The translations under genes and the position numbers were made by a program. A stretch of DNA of 64,000 bases from Ilumatobacteraceae bacterium (GTDB taxonomy: Bacteria > Actinomycetota > Acidimicrobiia > Acidimicrobiales > Ilumatobacteraceae): positions 1 through 64,000 of the forward strand of contig JAJTFJ010000004.1 of NCBI GenBank assembly GCA_021298435.1. Reading direction: 5' to 3'. This document shows positions 19,276 through 29,333 of the stretch, piece by piece. Every line of letters begins with the position of its first letter. The stretch's first letter is position 1. The notes under the pieces were generated by a model. The model made no database searches. It was not told where the DNA came from and worked only from the letters and a program-made list of their open reading frames with translations.

Positions 19276-21641
19276 ATCGACTCAATTCTCACGTCAACAA
19301 CTGAATCACCATGACGGATCAGTTCACGTACGTCTGCGCCTGGCTGATTGAACGGGATAACCGCAGTACCGCGAGGAACCTTCTCATTTGACTGAACAGG
19401 CAGCACGATGCTGCTGTGTGCATTCGACACGCGAACATTTGCTCCGATTGCTGCACCAACGCGTTCAAGATCAAGCGGGTGAATGGTGATGCTGACTCCT
19501 GTTGCCAGATTTGCAAGTGCTGGGCTGGTGATTGTTCCCACCGCGCGGTCATACAGCTTTCGACTCACGTCAACGCGGAACTCATAAGAGTTGCGCGGCG
19601 TGATGGTGGGCGCGACAAATGATGTACGCGTCGGTGTCGGAACCGTTACGACAATGCCATCGCGCTTCACGGCAACTGAAGTTGTTGTTGCACCAAAGCC
19701 GGGAACTTTCTTACCCATCAACTTCTGCACATCGGCAAGGGTGGTGACATTGGCATCATGACCAAGCAAGAGACCAAGTTCAGCAGCAATCATCCAGTCG
19801 GCACGTGATGTACCGCGAGGCGTGATCTTCTGAACCACGTTCGTGACGCGACCCTCAAGGTTCATCGTGGTGCCGTCTTTTTCACCGTATGCAGCAGCAG
19901 GCAGAACAATGTCGGCGTGCGCCGCTGACTGAGTGAGGAACGTATCAATCGCAACAACAAACTTTGCACCGGCGATACCGCGACGTGCAAGGTCTGCATC
20001 TGCAATGTCATTCATCGGATCTGCACCCAAAAGAATGAGGCATTCAACTTGTCCACGAGCCGATGCTTCGAGAATTGCAACTGCATCTTTGCCACTTTGT
20101 GGCGCAAGGCCGAGCGACAATGCACCGCGAACGTTGCCGCGACGAAGAACTGGAAGAACAGAGGCGTTCTGCACGCCGGCAAGAACTGCATCAACTGCAG
20201 CCATTGTGTGTGCGGCATCTTCAGCAAGGTTTGCGCGACCTGCAACAACGACCACTGGGCCAGAAGCCAACTGTGCTGCGATTGCAGAATCTGCCAACAA
20301 CTGCTGCACTGCTGTTACTGACGTGCCTGATTCGGCACGCACAGAACGCCATGCGTGCTTCGTGAGGCCAGTTTCTCGAGCAGAGATTTCAATGATGCGA
20401 ATCTTCTTCTTTTCTGCAGCATCGCGGAGACGAATATGCAGAACAGGAAGTTCTTCTTTCATATCAGGAGCCAACAAGATGACTGTGCCCGCAGAGCATG
20501 CAGCATCAATAGTTGCCTGAGGGTAACTAAAGATTGATGCAGGGAGACCATCGTCAAGTTGTGCATCACGCATCGTGACACCTAAGGCATCAGCTAACTG
20601 TGCCCACATGAAAGCGTCTTCGTTTGTACCGCGTGCACCACCAAGAATCGCTACGGAACCCGGTGTTGCATGTCGAATCGTGCGTGAGATTGTGTCGAGC
20701 GCTGCAGACCATGTTGTCGTGGCATACGAGTCGCCCGCCTTCGTCTGAGGATTCTCCAAACGATCTTCCGAGTTCACCGACTGGAAGTTGAAACGGCCAC
20801 GGTCACACAACCATCCCCAGTTCACTGGGTCACTGTCAACACCTTGGTAGCGGAGCAGTTCATCGCGACTGGACTGCACCACTGTGCGACAACCGACTGA
20901 ACATGTAGTGCACGTGCTCTCGCGTTGTTCGAGGTCCCACGGACGAGCCTTGAATCGATACGGCTCAGCAGTGAGGGCGCCTACAGGGCAAATCTGCACA
21001 ACGTTTCCACTGAAGTACGAAGCAAACGGTTCGTCAGGGAAGGTCATGACTTGTGTGTTATTTCCACGCTGCGTGAAGCTGATCAGTGGGTCACCAGCAA
21101 CTTCATCAGCAAAACGCGTGCAGCGATCACACAAGATGCAACGTTCGCGATCGAGGAAAACCAATTCGCTGATTGCAATTGGCTTTTCATAGTGGCGCTT
21201 CTCTTCAACGAAACGACTTTCGCCTGCACCATGGCTGAATGCCTGGTCTTGCAATGGACATTCACCACCCTTGTCACACACGGGACAATCGAGTGGGTGG
21301 TTGGCAAGGAGCAGTTCAATCATGCCTTCTTGTGCACGCTTGACCTGAGGTGTTTCAGTGCGGACAACTTGGCCTTCGGCCACTGGTGTCATACAACTCA
21401 CGACCATCATCGGACCACGGGGTCCTTCAACTTCAACAAGACACTGACGGCACATACCGACAGAGCTCATACGTGGGTGATAACAAAAACGTGGAATGAA
21501 TTCGTCTGCACGGTCTGCGGCCGCAATGATGAACTCACCTTTTTGTGCTTCAACAGTACGACCATTGATGGTGATGCTCACCGCGTTGGGATCCTTCTCA
21601 GGCATCTCTGACGATTCAGTGTTGGTATCGATAGTTGTCAT
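19272..21641 (-). CDS. nuoG: NADH-quinone oxidoreductase subunit G
   Basis: Largest peripheral subunit, 789 residues. An N-terminal 2Fe-2S domain (FIPRFCYHPRMSSVGMCRQC) is followed by CPVCDKGGECPLQD and CILCDRCTRFADEV for clusters N4/N5-type sites, then a molybdopterin-oxidoreductase-like domain that in complex I has no cofactor. CTTCSVGC with a fourth Cys 27 residues later (WLCDRG) forms a complete Cx2Cx3Cx27C set, the ligand pattern of the additional cluster N7 found only in some bacteria. One-base overlap with nuoF. Confidence 0.95.
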   Translation of the reverse strand: MTTIDTNTESSEMPEKDPNAVSITINGRTVEAQKGEFIIAAADRADEFIPRFCYHPRMSSVGMCRQCLVEVEGPRGPMMVVSCMTPVAEGQVVRTETPQVKRAQEGMIELLLANHPLDCPVCDKGGECPLQDQAFSHGAGESRFVEEKRHYEKPIAISELVFLDRERCILCDRCTRFADEVAGDPLISFTQRGNNTQVMTFPDEPFASYFSGNVVQICPVGALTAEPYRFKARPWDLEQRESTCTTCSVGCRTVVQSSRDELLRYQGVDSDPVNWGWLCDRGRFNFQSVNSEDRLENPQTKAGDSYATTTWSAALDTISRTIRHATPGSVAILGGARGTNEDAFMWAQLADALGVTMRDAQLDDGLPASIFSYPQATIDAACSAGTVILLAPDMKEELPVLHIRLRDAAEKKKIRIIEISARETGLTKHAWRSVRAESGTSVTAVQQLLADSAIAAQLASGPVVVVAGRANLAEDAAHTMAAVDAVLAGVQNASVLPVLRRGNVRGALSLGLAPQSGKDAVAILEASARGQVECLILLGADPMNDIADADLARRGIAGAKFVVAIDTFLTQSAAHADIVLPAAAYGEKDGTTMNLEGRVTNVVQKITPRGTSRADWMIAAELGLLLGHDANVTTLADVQKLMGKKVPGFGATTTSVAVKRDGIVVTVPTPTRTSFVAPTITPRNSYEFRVDVSRKLYDRAVGTITSPALANLATGVSITIHPLDLERVGAAIGANVRVSNAHSSIVLPVQSNEKVPRGTAVIPFNQPGADVRELIRHGDSVVDVRIESM

Positions 21642-23044
21642 TAGGACACCGCCGTCACTGGAATAAGAACTCGCTTTGTTATCCGCGCCTCGAATTCATC
21701 ACGGAACAATGTCAGTGCAGAGTGCACTGGCGCATATGCCGATGGTCCGACGAAGCAAATCGTGTTCATGCGATATGGGAATGGAACTGCTGCAATGCCA
21801 AGCTTCTCATTCGAAGCATGTGGGAAAGCACCTGGACAGATGGACTCGCCTACTTCCATGAGTTGATCAAGGTCGGCATCGGTGCCTTTGCCATCAACAA
21901 CACGAGACAAGATGCGCTCAAGCCATGTGCCACCTTCGCGGCATGGTGTGCACTTACCGCATGATTCGTGTGCATAGAAACGTGTGAGCGTGAGAGCTGC
22001 GCGAGGAATATCGGTGGTGGAATCCATCACCATGATGGCGCCCGAACCAAGCATTGAACCTGCCGGTCCGACCTGACTTGCTTCGAACGGAAGATCTAAC
22101 TGATCTGGCGTGAACCATGGAGCGGAACCGCCACCAGGAACAAATGCCTTGAGTTCATTTCCGTTGCGAATGCCTTGGCAGAACTCTTCGCCGTACAACA
22201 AGTCACGGAATGTAGTGATGCCGTTGATGATTTCGTACACACCAGGACGCTGTACGTGTCCGGAGACTGCGACCATGCGGGTACCAGGCGATGTTGCTGT
22301 GCCAATCGCTGTGTACGCAACTGCACCATTGAGTAACAACCAAGGAAGGTTGGCCAATGTTTCGACGTTGTTCACGATTGTTGGTTGACCATACAAACCA
22401 ATTGCTGCCGGGAAATACGGAGGCTTCAAACGAGGCATTCCGCGGTTGCCTTCAAGGCTCTCAATCAACGCAGTTTCTTCACCGACGACATACGCGCCTG
22501 CACCCCAGTGCAACACGATGTCGACAGAGAACTTTGAACCAAGAATGTTCTTGCCCACGTAACCAGCTGCATACGCTTCATTGAGCGCAGTCGCAACGCG
22601 CTCTTGGGCAAGTGCCATTTCACCGCGGATGTACAAGAAGCATTGTGAAAGACCAGCTGCGTAACACGCGATGAGGCAACCCTCAATGAGTTGATGCGGA
22701 TCGCGCTCCATCAATAAGCGGTCTTTGTAGGTGCCTGGTTCAGATTCGTCACCATTGACAACTAAGTAACGCGGCCACACACCTTGTGGCGTGAGTCCCC
22801 ATTTGTTGCCAGCAGGGAAACCTGCTCCACCACGACCAAGAACCGTTGCGTTCTTTACTTCATCATGAACATCTGTTGCTGGACGACCAAGAGCGGCGCG
22901 CAGACCTGCATAACCGTCGGTCGCGAGGTAACGCTGCAATGTGTAGGAATCTTCGTATTCAAAACGTGAGGTCACGATCTTTGGGCGATCGCCAACGATG
23001 AAGCCAGGAGCATGTGGCCAAGTGCCACCGGGATTGCTGGTCAT
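21641..23044 (-). CDS. nuoF: NADH-quinone oxidoreductase subunit F
   Basis: NADH-oxidising flavoprotein of complex I, 467 residues. The NADH/FMN site GRGGAGFPAGNKWG, the FMN region and the N3 cluster motif CGKCTPCREG are all present. Its presence together with E and G shows that the second complex uses NADH, unlike the left cluster. Start overlaps the nuoE stop (ATGA). Confidence 0.96.
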   Translation of the reverse strand: MTSNPGGTWPHAPGFIVGDRPKIVTSRFEYEDSYTLQRYLATDGYAGLRAALGRPATDVHDEVKNATVLGRGGAGFPAGNKWGLTPQGVWPRYLVVNGDESEPGTYKDRLLMERDPHQLIEGCLIACYAAGLSQCFLYIRGEMALAQERVATALNEAYAAGYVGKNILGSKFSVDIVLHWGAGAYVVGEETALIESLEGNRGMPRLKPPYFPAAIGLYGQPTIVNNVETLANLPWLLLNGAVAYTAIGTATSPGTRMVAVSGHVQRPGVYEIINGITTFRDLLYGEEFCQGIRNGNELKAFVPGGGSAPWFTPDQLDLPFEASQVGPAGSMLGSGAIMVMDSTTDIPRAALTLTRFYAHESCGKCTPCREGGTWLERILSRVVDGKGTDADLDQLMEVGESICPGAFPHASNEKLGIAAVPFPYRMNTICFVGPSAYAPVHSALTLFRDEFEARITKRVLIPVTAVS

Positions 23045-23655
23045 AGCGCAGCCTTTCCATCAAGCCACGCAGGACCTTCAGTCACATCTTCAGGTGCAAC
23101 TGCACCTACACCACGATCAGCAGGAATGTGCTGACGAACTGCCGCGACTGTTCCGTGCGCAGGGATCTCACTGTTGAGTTCCCCTGCTTGCAACTGATCA
23201 ATGAGCGTGTCGAAGTTTTCTGATGTCACACGGAAGCGGTAGCGATAGTTGACCTGCAAGCACGGTGCTTCTGTGCACGCAGCCTGGCACTCAGCTTTTT
23301 CCAATGTGAAGAGACCATCGGGTGTTGTGCCACCCATGTGAATACCCAGACGAGATTCAGCATGGTGCATTAATTCTTCGGCACCCATCAGCGCACATGA
23401 CATGGTGCCGCAAATGTTGATGAGGTACTTGCCCACTGGTTCAAACTTGAACATCTCGTAGAACGATGCGGTTCCGTACACCTCTGCAGATGTTGCACCG
23501 ACGAGTTCACCAATGTGCGCCATCGCATCATTCGTGACGTACCCATCTTGCTCTTGTGCGAGATGCAGCAATGGAATCGTTGCAGATCGAGCTTTTGGAT
23601 AACGACCGATGATCTCGCGAGCGAGACGTACGTTCTCTTCAGTCAGGCGTGCCAT
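23041..23655 (-). CDS. nuoE: NADH-quinone oxidoreductase subunit E
   Basis: Thioredoxin-fold subunit that holds the 2Fe-2S cluster N1a, 204 residues. The ligands are in ICGTMSC and ECQAACTEAPC. The C-terminal 40 residues are a low-complexity extension beyond the family core. Coupled by overlap to nuoD and nuoF. Confidence 0.95.
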   Translation of the reverse strand: MARLTEENVRLAREIIGRYPKARSATIPLLHLAQEQDGYVTNDAMAHIGELVGATSAEVYGTASFYEMFKFEPVGKYLINICGTMSCALMGAEELMHHAESRLGIHMGGTTPDGLFTLEKAECQAACTEAPCLQVNYRYRFRVTSENFDTLIDQLQAGELNSEIPAHGTVAAVRQHIPADRGVGAVAPEDVTEGPAWLDGKAAL

Positions 23656-24986
23656 TAGCGATCAACCTCTCCCAACACAGGGTCGACGGACGAAATAACT
23701 GCCACAGCGTCTGCAACAAGGCCTCCACGCATCATGTGCGGGAGTGCCTGGATGTTGACAAACGACGGTGCGCGCATGTGCATGCGATACGGATTCGATG
23801 AACCATCGGAAACGATGTAGCAACCAATTTCTCCACGCGGACTCTCAATACCGACATACACCTCACCCTCGGGAACCTTGAATCCCTCGGTGAAGATCTT
23901 GAAGTGGTGAATCAGTGCTTCCATTGATTCATCAATTCGCGCACGTGGCGGTGGGGTGACCTTCTTGTTCTGAATGCGGTAATCACCAGATGGCATGCGA
24001 TCAAGAATCTGATGCACAATCTTCATCGACTCACGAATTTCATTGAATCGGATTGCGTAACGGTCATATGCATCGCCGTACTGACCCACGATGACATCGA
24101 ACTCAACATCTTCGTAACGCAGGTATGGCATATCGCGACGAAGGTCCCATGCGACTCCGGTGGAGCGCAGGATTGGTCCAGTGGCACCAAGTGCCATCGC
24201 TTCACGCGCAGTAATCGCGCCCACGCCTTGCAAGCGCTCGCGCCAAATGGGCTGGCCCGTCATCAAGATGTCGTATTCCTCAAGACGTGATGGCAAGTTT
24301 TCCAAAATTGCAAGAACATCGTCTCGCCACCCTGCAGGCATGTCAGCAGCAAGACCACCAGGGCGAATGAAGTTGTGATTCATCCGAAGGCCAGTGACCT
24401 TCTGGAAGAAGCGCAACACGTCTTCGCGTTCGCGCCATCCGTACAACATCATCGACACTGCACCAATGTCCATACCGTTAGTCGCAAGGAACAACAAATG
24501 GCTGCTCATGCGATTGAGCTCTGAAAGAAGCATGCGCATCCAGACAGCACGTTCTGGAATATCCCCTTCAATGCCCAACAGTTTTTCCACGGCAAGTGAG
24601 AAAACAAGTTCGTTGTTGAGCGGAGAGAGGTAATCCATGCGGGTGACGTTCGTGCCACCTTGCATGTACGTCAATGACTCGCCAGTCTTTTCCATGCCGG
24701 TGTGCAAGTAGCCAATGATTGGCTTGCAGCGAAGAACTGTTTCGCCTTGCAGTTCAAGCATGAGACGCAACACACCGTGCGTGCTTGGATGTTGTGGCCC
24801 CATGTTGATGATCATGGTCTGATCTTCAGGGACCTCAGTCTGCACTTCTGCCAACTTGGCTGCTTCCGCTTCACTCAGACGAAGAACGGAACCAACTTCA
24901 CGGAAGAGTTCTTTCGCAGTGAGTTCACTACGGGATTGGAGTTCTTGTCCACCCTCATTGGTTCCGGCTGAGATGACACTGCTCAT
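23655..24986 (-). CDS. nuoD: NADH-quinone oxidoreductase subunit D, copy 2
   Basis: The 49-kDa-type subunit of the quinone site, 443 residues. MIINMGPQHPSTHGVLRLM, GYLHTGMEKT and the terminal SSVDPVLGEVDR are diagnostic. The N-terminus has about 50 extra residues ahead of the core. It shares the family but differs widely from copy 1, so this is not an assembly duplicate. Confidence 0.96.
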   Translation of the reverse strand: MSSVISAGTNEGGQELQSRSELTAKELFREVGSVLRLSEAEAAKLAEVQTEVPEDQTMIINMGPQHPSTHGVLRLMLELQGETVLRCKPIIGYLHTGMEKTGESLTYMQGGTNVTRMDYLSPLNNELVFSLAVEKLLGIEGDIPERAVWMRMLLSELNRMSSHLLFLATNGMDIGAVSMMLYGWREREDVLRFFQKVTGLRMNHNFIRPGGLAADMPAGWRDDVLAILENLPSRLEEYDILMTGQPIWRERLQGVGAITAREAMALGATGPILRSTGVAWDLRRDMPYLRYEDVEFDVIVGQYGDAYDRYAIRFNEIRESMKIVHQILDRMPSGDYRIQNKKVTPPPRARIDESMEALIHHFKIFTEGFKVPEGEVYVGIESPRGEIGCYIVSDGSSNPYRMHMRAPSFVNIQALPHMMRGGLVADAVAVISSVDPVLGEVDR

Positions 24987-25486
24987 GAGTTCGTCCCTTT
25001 GAACTGCACTGGGATGAAACCTTGGTCGTAGTCCTTACGCAATGGATGTCCATCCCAATCTTCTGGCATGAGGATGCGGGTCATATCGGGATGACCCTCA
25101 AAGGTGATTCCGAACATGTCGTACGTCTCACGTTCATGCGCTTCAGTTCCGGGGTGCACATCAAATAACGATGCGAGAGTTGTGTCGTCTGCTGGCACCT
25201 GCACGCGCAAACGGATGCGCTCGCGCTTCGTCAGAGACAAGAGGTTGACAACAACTTCAAAACGCTCGGGCTGAACGCCAGCGCCCACAACGCGGTTAGG
25301 TAATGACAAATAATCAACACCAGTGAGGTCGATGCACACATCGAATCCATCAATAAGAAGTGACTTCACAACGCTTACATACTGATCGCGAGAGACCAAC
25401 AAAACCTTTTGATCGCGTGAGTAAACAACCGGACAGCCATGCAGTGTCTCGACGGTTTCCTCCGCTTGTTCCACTTGGTCGCTCAT
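24983..25486 (-). CDS. nuoC: NADH-quinone oxidoreductase subunit C, copy 2
   Basis: The 30-kDa-type subunit, 167 residues, a compact form. The signature HERETYDMFGITFEGHPD is followed by DWDGHPLRKDYDQG. It is coupled by ATGA to nuoD and lies 2 bp after nuoB. Confidence 0.95.
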   Translation of the reverse strand: MSDQVEQAEETVETLHGCPVVYSRDQKVLLVSRDQYVSVVKSLLIDGFDVCIDLTGVDYLSLPNRVVGAGVQPERFEVVVNLLSLTKRERIRLRVQVPADDTTLASLFDVHPGTEAHERETYDMFGITFEGHPDMTRILMPEDWDGHPLRKDYDQGFIPVQFKGTNS

Positions 25487-25488
25487 AA

Positions 25489-26070
25489 TTACTTCGACCC
25501 GAGTGCGACAGAGATAGCTGACGGAGCATGAGCATCAAGCTCAACTCTTGCGCCACCGTTATTGGCTTCACGACGACGCATGATTTCACCATCTTCAATC
25601 AGTTGGTGCAAAGTCTCGATTGCGTGAATAAGAGTTTCTGGAGTGGGAGGACATCCGGGTGCATACACATCGACGGGAACAATTTGATCAACACCTTGCA
25701 CGATGGCGTAGTTATTAAACATTCCGCCACTTGATGCACAGACACCCATGGAGATAACCCACTTTGGTTCCATCATTTGGTCATAGACCTGACGAAGAAC
25801 AGGAGCCATCTTCTGGCTCACTCGTCCGGCGACAATCATGATGTCCGCCTGGCGTGGAGAAGCGCGGAACACTTCCATTCCGAAACGTGAGATGTCGTAG
25901 TGCGATGCACCTGTTCCCATCATTTCAATGGCGCAACATGCGAGACCAAAAGATGCAGCCCAGCTGGAACGAGAGCGTGACCACTTGACTAAGTCTTCAA
26001 CGCGTGCAGTGATGAAGTTATGGTCGAGGCCACCGAGGCCATCATCAAGAACATTTTGAGCAAGACCCAT
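25489..26070 (-). CDS. nuoB: NADH-quinone oxidoreductase subunit B, copy 2
   Basis: Cluster N2 subunit, 193 residues. The tandem cysteines are in [12 protein letters not shown], with [11 protein letters not shown] and [12 protein letters not shown] completing the ligand set. Its start overlaps the nuoA stop by one base. Confidence 0.96.
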   Translation of the reverse strand: MGLAQNVLDDGLGGLDHNFITARVEDLVKWSRSRSSWAASFGLACCAIEMMGTGASHYDISRFGMEVFRASPRQADIMIVAGRVSQKMAPVLRQVYDQMMEPKWVISMGVCASSGGMFNNYAIVQGVDQIVPVDVYAPGCPPTPETLIHAIETLHQLIEDGEIMRRREANNGGARVELDAHAPSAISVALGSK

Positions 26071-26540
26071 TACGCGGCCTTTCCACTATTTGCAGCACGG
26101 CCTTCAGAACCCACAATTCGCACACTGCCGAGCGGTGTGAGGGCAGGTGCATCAGAGATTTCGCTGCTTCCGTTTGCGCGCTTCATCGGACCCCAATCAA
26201 GTGCTCCACGAGCAATCACATAGACAAATGCAACAAAGAACACCGCACTAAACGACGCCATCTCAAAGAAACCAAAAGTTCCGAGGAACTCACGGTCAAT
26301 TGCATATGGATACGCAAAAATGATTTCAATGTCGAACATGATGAACAACATTGCAATGACGTAAAAGCTGACAGGGAAACGCTCCGGTGGTTCGCGACCA
26401 GGAACAATTCCGCACTCGTACGGTGCTTCTTTTGCAGAGTTAGGGCGATTCGGAGCCAATAAACGCGATGCGATGAGGCTGAGCACCCCGAATAGAACGG
26501 CCAGCACCATCAATACGACGATGGGAAGGTACTGACCCAT
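26070..26540 (-). CDS. nuoA: NADH-quinone oxidoreductase subunit A, copy 2
   Basis: Three-helix membrane subunit, 156 residues. [21 protein letters not shown] and [17 protein letters not shown] are typical. A hydrophilic C-terminal tail of about 30 residues is additional. It begins 3 bp after the preceding unknown membrane gene, so the bc-complex genes and complex I genes run together without a break. Confidence 0.95.
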   Translation of the reverse strand: MGQYLPIVVLMVLAVLFGVLSLIASRLLAPNRPNSAKEAPYECGIVPGREPPERFPVSFYVIAMLFIMFDIEIIFAYPYAIDREFLGTFGFFEMASFSAVFFVAFVYVIARGALDWGPMKRANGSSEISDAPALTPLGSVRIVGSEGRAANSGKAA

Positions 26541-26543
26541 GAA

Positions 26544-27359
26544 CTATGCCTCCGCTGACTTCAAGGCAAGGTTGTCGCGCAGAAGTGTCTCACGACGATG
26601 CAACATCCATGCCATCAAGAAGAAGATCAAAGCAGAACCGGCGCCGATGAGGAAACCAGGACGGCGCTTTGCACCGAGGTCACGAATCATCACGACATAG
26701 CGGTGAGGCTTTGTGGTGTCAATCTGCACGCGAGCTGGTGCACGACCAGGCTCTGTGCGCTGAGCAACGACCGGCGCAACCTGAACAATTGAGTAACGCG
26801 GCTTATGCCAGAAAGCAAGGAAGTCGAGCGACTCACCAATCTTTGGGTAACGCTCGCCACCCTTATCAAAGACCGCAACGGAGACATACTCACCGGCAGC
26901 GAATTCTTCAGCTTCAATCTGCAGAATTTCGTCGGAAGCTGCAACTGCCTTACCCCGAGCAGAGTCAGAATCGGCAAGCAATCTCCAGCCATCTTCGACA
27001 AGTGTGTCCGAGACTTTCTTGGCTGCAGCTGTTGGGTCAAGACCATCAAGGTTGATCGATGTTTCTAAAACTTCAGCACGATCCATCAACGCACCATCAC
27101 GAACGATGGCTATGGGCTCATTGGGCTTCCATTTTGGTTCTGGTCCCTTCAGACCAATTCCATAAATGGCCCACACAATGCACATCAGCATCATCCAGCC
27201 GGCGAGCGTGGTTGCAACAATGAGGAAACCGAGACGTGCACCAAGGTTGGTGCCAACAAGTAAGTACGTGCCGCCAACAAGGAATACGAACATGACGAGC
27301 GTGACAATGATGCCACGAATACCCGGATTGAAGTCAATAGAAAGAAGAGCAGACAACAT
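26544..27359 (-). CDS. Unknown membrane protein between bc-complex and complex I genes
   Basis: 271 residues, no family recognised. Two hydrophobic helices at about 15-36 and 42-67, a soluble domain of about 165 residues with alternating charged stretches, then a C-terminal helix near 236-254 followed by a basic tail. There are no cysteine or haem motifs. The stop is 3 bp from nuoA and the start overlaps the cytochrome c stop by one base, so it is made with the respiratory chain. An accessory or supercomplex-linking subunit is an inference from position only. Confidence 0.75.
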   Translation of the reverse strand: MLSALLSIDFNPGIRGIIVTLVMFVFLVGGTYLLVGTNLGARLGFLIVATTLAGWMMLMCIVWAIYGIGLKGPEPKWKPNEPIAIVRDGALMDRAEVLETSINLDGLDPTAAAKKVSDTLVEDGWRLLADSDSARGKAVAASDEILQIEAEEFAAGEYVSVAVFDKGGERYPKIGESLDFLAFWHKPRYSIVQVAPVVAQRTEPGRAPARVQIDTTKPHRYVVMIRDLGAKRRPGFLIGAGSALIFFLMAWMLHRRETLLRDNLALKSAEA

Positions 27360-28423
27360 CAGAGACCTCGCACGTACTGGACGATTAATTTGATCTGTTC
27401 ATCGGTGTACAACTGACCGAATGCTGGCATTCGTCCGCTGCCCTGACCTTGTTCGCCATAACGCTTACCAAGTTCAGAACCATTCTTAATGAAGTTGATC
27501 ATGTCGGACTGATTAGGGAACTGACGTGTTGATGATCCGCCTGTCAGGCTTGGTCCGAGAGCACCGCCACCTGTTGCTTGAGGATCGCCGTACGACCAAC
27601 CCTTCGTATGGCAACGTGCGCAAGAGTAAGCGCCACCACCAAGATCGAGATTGAACAAGGCTTCCCCAACAGAGCCGTAGGTCCCTGCTGTCACCAGACG
27701 ATTTGCCTCAGCAATGATCTCTTTGTTCTTTTCTTCTGGCAAAGAACCTTCATCACATGTTGGGTTGTAATAGCTACGAGTCTCGATGCAACCAGCCTGA
27801 GGAATCTGAATCGACTTCATGTAGTCAATCACTGTCTCAATTGACTGATCAGTCAATGGTCCACCACCGATTGTTCCCCACGCCGACATTGGCGAGAAGG
27901 GACGGCCATAGTTCATGATAAAAGTGATTTCTTCCTCACTGAAGCGATACAGCACTGTGTTCAATGCTGGTGCCTTCCAAGAAACAGCTTTCACTTCGCC
28001 AGTCTTTGGGTCGGTGACTGCATACGCAGCAACACCGCCGGTACCACTCATGCCACCGTGACAACCTGCGCAGTTATATCCACCATCTGCAGTGGGAGCG
28101 AAAATCTTTGACCCCCACTTAACAAAACGCTTTTCGAAACCGAAGTTTGCTTGGGCCTGACGCTGTGGTTCCAAGATCCAGTAGAGCGGCAATGCCACCG
28201 TGATGATTGCGAGACATACCAAACCAAGAAGTTGCACACGCTCGAGACGTGGACCTTCGAGAGTTTCGTCGTCGTAGTAGGGCTTACGGTTAGCGGCAAG
28301 GATTTGTTCAGAACCAATTTCTTTACGACCCTTGCGGAAGTTGAAAATTCCATAGAGAACCCAACCACCTATCGAAATAAGCAGGATGAGTAATCCAATA
28401 GATCTGCTCGTTGCGGCAATCAT
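27359..28423 (-). CDS. Membrane-anchored diheme cytochrome c of the bc complex
   Basis: 354 residues with two N-terminal helices (about 9-27 and 64-85), then two cytochrome c domains. Haem sites are CAGCH at 118-122 and CARCH at 268-272; Met ligands are likely near residues 179 and 333. This is the place of QcrC, passing electrons from the Rieske protein to an oxidase. The start is ATG at 28423 (MIAATSRS), with AGGAGG about 12 bases upstream; a much longer in-frame upstream extension is arginine-rich and overlaps the Rieske gene, so it was rejected. Confidence 0.88.
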   Translation of the reverse strand: MIAATSRSIGLLILLISIGGWVLYGIFNFRKGRKEIGSEQILAANRKPYYDDETLEGPRLERVQLLGLVCLAIITVALPLYWILEPQRQAQANFGFEKRFVKWGSKIFAPTADGGYNCAGCHGGMSGTGGVAAYAVTDPKTGEVKAVSWKAPALNTVLYRFSEEEITFIMNYGRPFSPMSAWGTIGGGPLTDQSIETVIDYMKSIQIPQAGCIETRSYYNPTCDEGSLPEEKNKEIIAEANRLVTAGTYGSVGEALFNLDLGGGAYSCARCHTKGWSYGDPQATGGGALGPSLTGGSSTRQFPNQSDMINFIKNGSELGKRYGEQGQGSGRMPAFGQLYTDEQIKLIVQYVRGL

Positions 28424-28428
28424 GATGA

Positions 28429-29271
28429 TTAGTGTCCTCCTGCACCGACGCAGTGCGGTCCTTCGGCTTCTTGACCTGTTGTGTTGATACCAACGGCTGG
28501 ACCAGCGAAAACTGAGCCTGTATCGATTGTGAGATTTCCGTTCGAGACTGACACCGCGAAGCGATCCATTCCGCGAGGTGCAGGACCACCACGTACTTCG
28601 CCAACACGGTTGTATTGCGAACCATGGCACTGGCATTCAAACCACTGGGAGCTTGAACACTCTGGAACACGGCAACCAAGATGTGGGCACTTTTGATACA
28701 AAGCAACAATGCCGGCTTCCATGCCTGCATAGACAGGAGCTTGCGCACCGTACACAGCCTTCGCCTTGCTGAGAGAACCCTTTGGATACTCAGTCACCCA
28801 TGCACGAGCTTCTGCGAGATACAAGAAACCCTTGTTCGAGCGAATACCGGAGACGATGTCGTCAACTTTGCCGGCACTGATTTTGGAACCAAATCCGCCG
28901 TCAGCGCCCTTCCACAAGAAGGCAACACAAGATGCACCGAATGCACCAATGCTTGCAGCCATCAACGTGACAGCTGTGCGGTTGAAGAACTGACGACGAG
29001 AAACACCAATTGCTTCTGCGTCTGGTGCAACAAAAGGTGCAACTGCAACAGGAGCAGCCTTCACGATGTCAGTAGTACGTGCAGCCGCTTCGACCTCACG
29101 GCCAGTTGACGCATCCGCGCCAATGGTTGTCTTGCGATCACGTGAACGTGTTTCGCGTGATAGCGAGCCTGCGCCACGAACTTCCGTGGAGCGTGATGTT
29201 GTCAAGACAACGATCGCGCCGAACACGACCGCTGCGATAACCACGATGGCAATTACCAATCCGGTACTCAT
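28429..29271 (-). CDS. qcrA: Rieske 2Fe-2S protein of the bc complex, Tat type
   Basis: Iron-sulfur subunit of the menaquinol:cytochrome c reductase, 280 residues. Cluster ligands are CPHLGC (195-200) and CQCH (213-216), with the usual disulfide cysteines. A twin-arginine motif SRRQFF at 91-96 precedes a membrane helix (about 99-120), so the folded domain should be exported by Tat. An extra N-terminal helix (residues 4-25) and a 65-residue charged linker come first; multi-helix Rieske proteins are known in actinobacteria. Followed by the cytochrome c gene after 5 bp. Confidence 0.92.
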   Translation of the reverse strand: MSTGLVIAIVVIAAVVFGAIVVLTTSRSTEVRGAGSLSRETRSRDRKTTIGADASTGREVEAAARTTDIVKAAPVAVAPFVAPDAEAIGVSRRQFFNRTAVTLMAASIGAFGASCVAFLWKGADGGFGSKISAGKVDDIVSGIRSNKGFLYLAEARAWVTEYPKGSLSKAKAVYGAQAPVYAGMEAGIVALYQKCPHLGCRVPECSSSQWFECQCHGSQYNRVGEVRGGPAPRGMDRFAVSVSNGNLTIDTGSVFAGPAVGINTTGQEAEGPHCVGAGGH

Positions 29272-29333
29272 ATCTTTGCGTTCCTTAATCCTTTGTCTGT
29301 ACGTCGAATGTCATTGTGTGATTGAAAGTTCGA

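Noticed and set aside
18302-19351. 349-codon plus-strand open frame across nuoH
   Set aside because: Antisense to a well-supported nuoH; composition is Ser/Thr/Arg-rich without any domain, a shadow of codon bias.
19933-20520. 195-codon plus-strand frame inside nuoG
   Set aside because: Antisense shadow of the nuoG molybdopterin-like domain.
1-26540. Two nuo clusters as an assembly duplication
   Set aside because: Copies differ in length, sequence, extensions and gene content.
27359-28636. Extended 425-residue form of the diheme cytochrome c
   Set aside because: The extra 71 residues are Arg/Ser-rich, overlap the Rieske gene and lie upstream of a good AGGAGG site.
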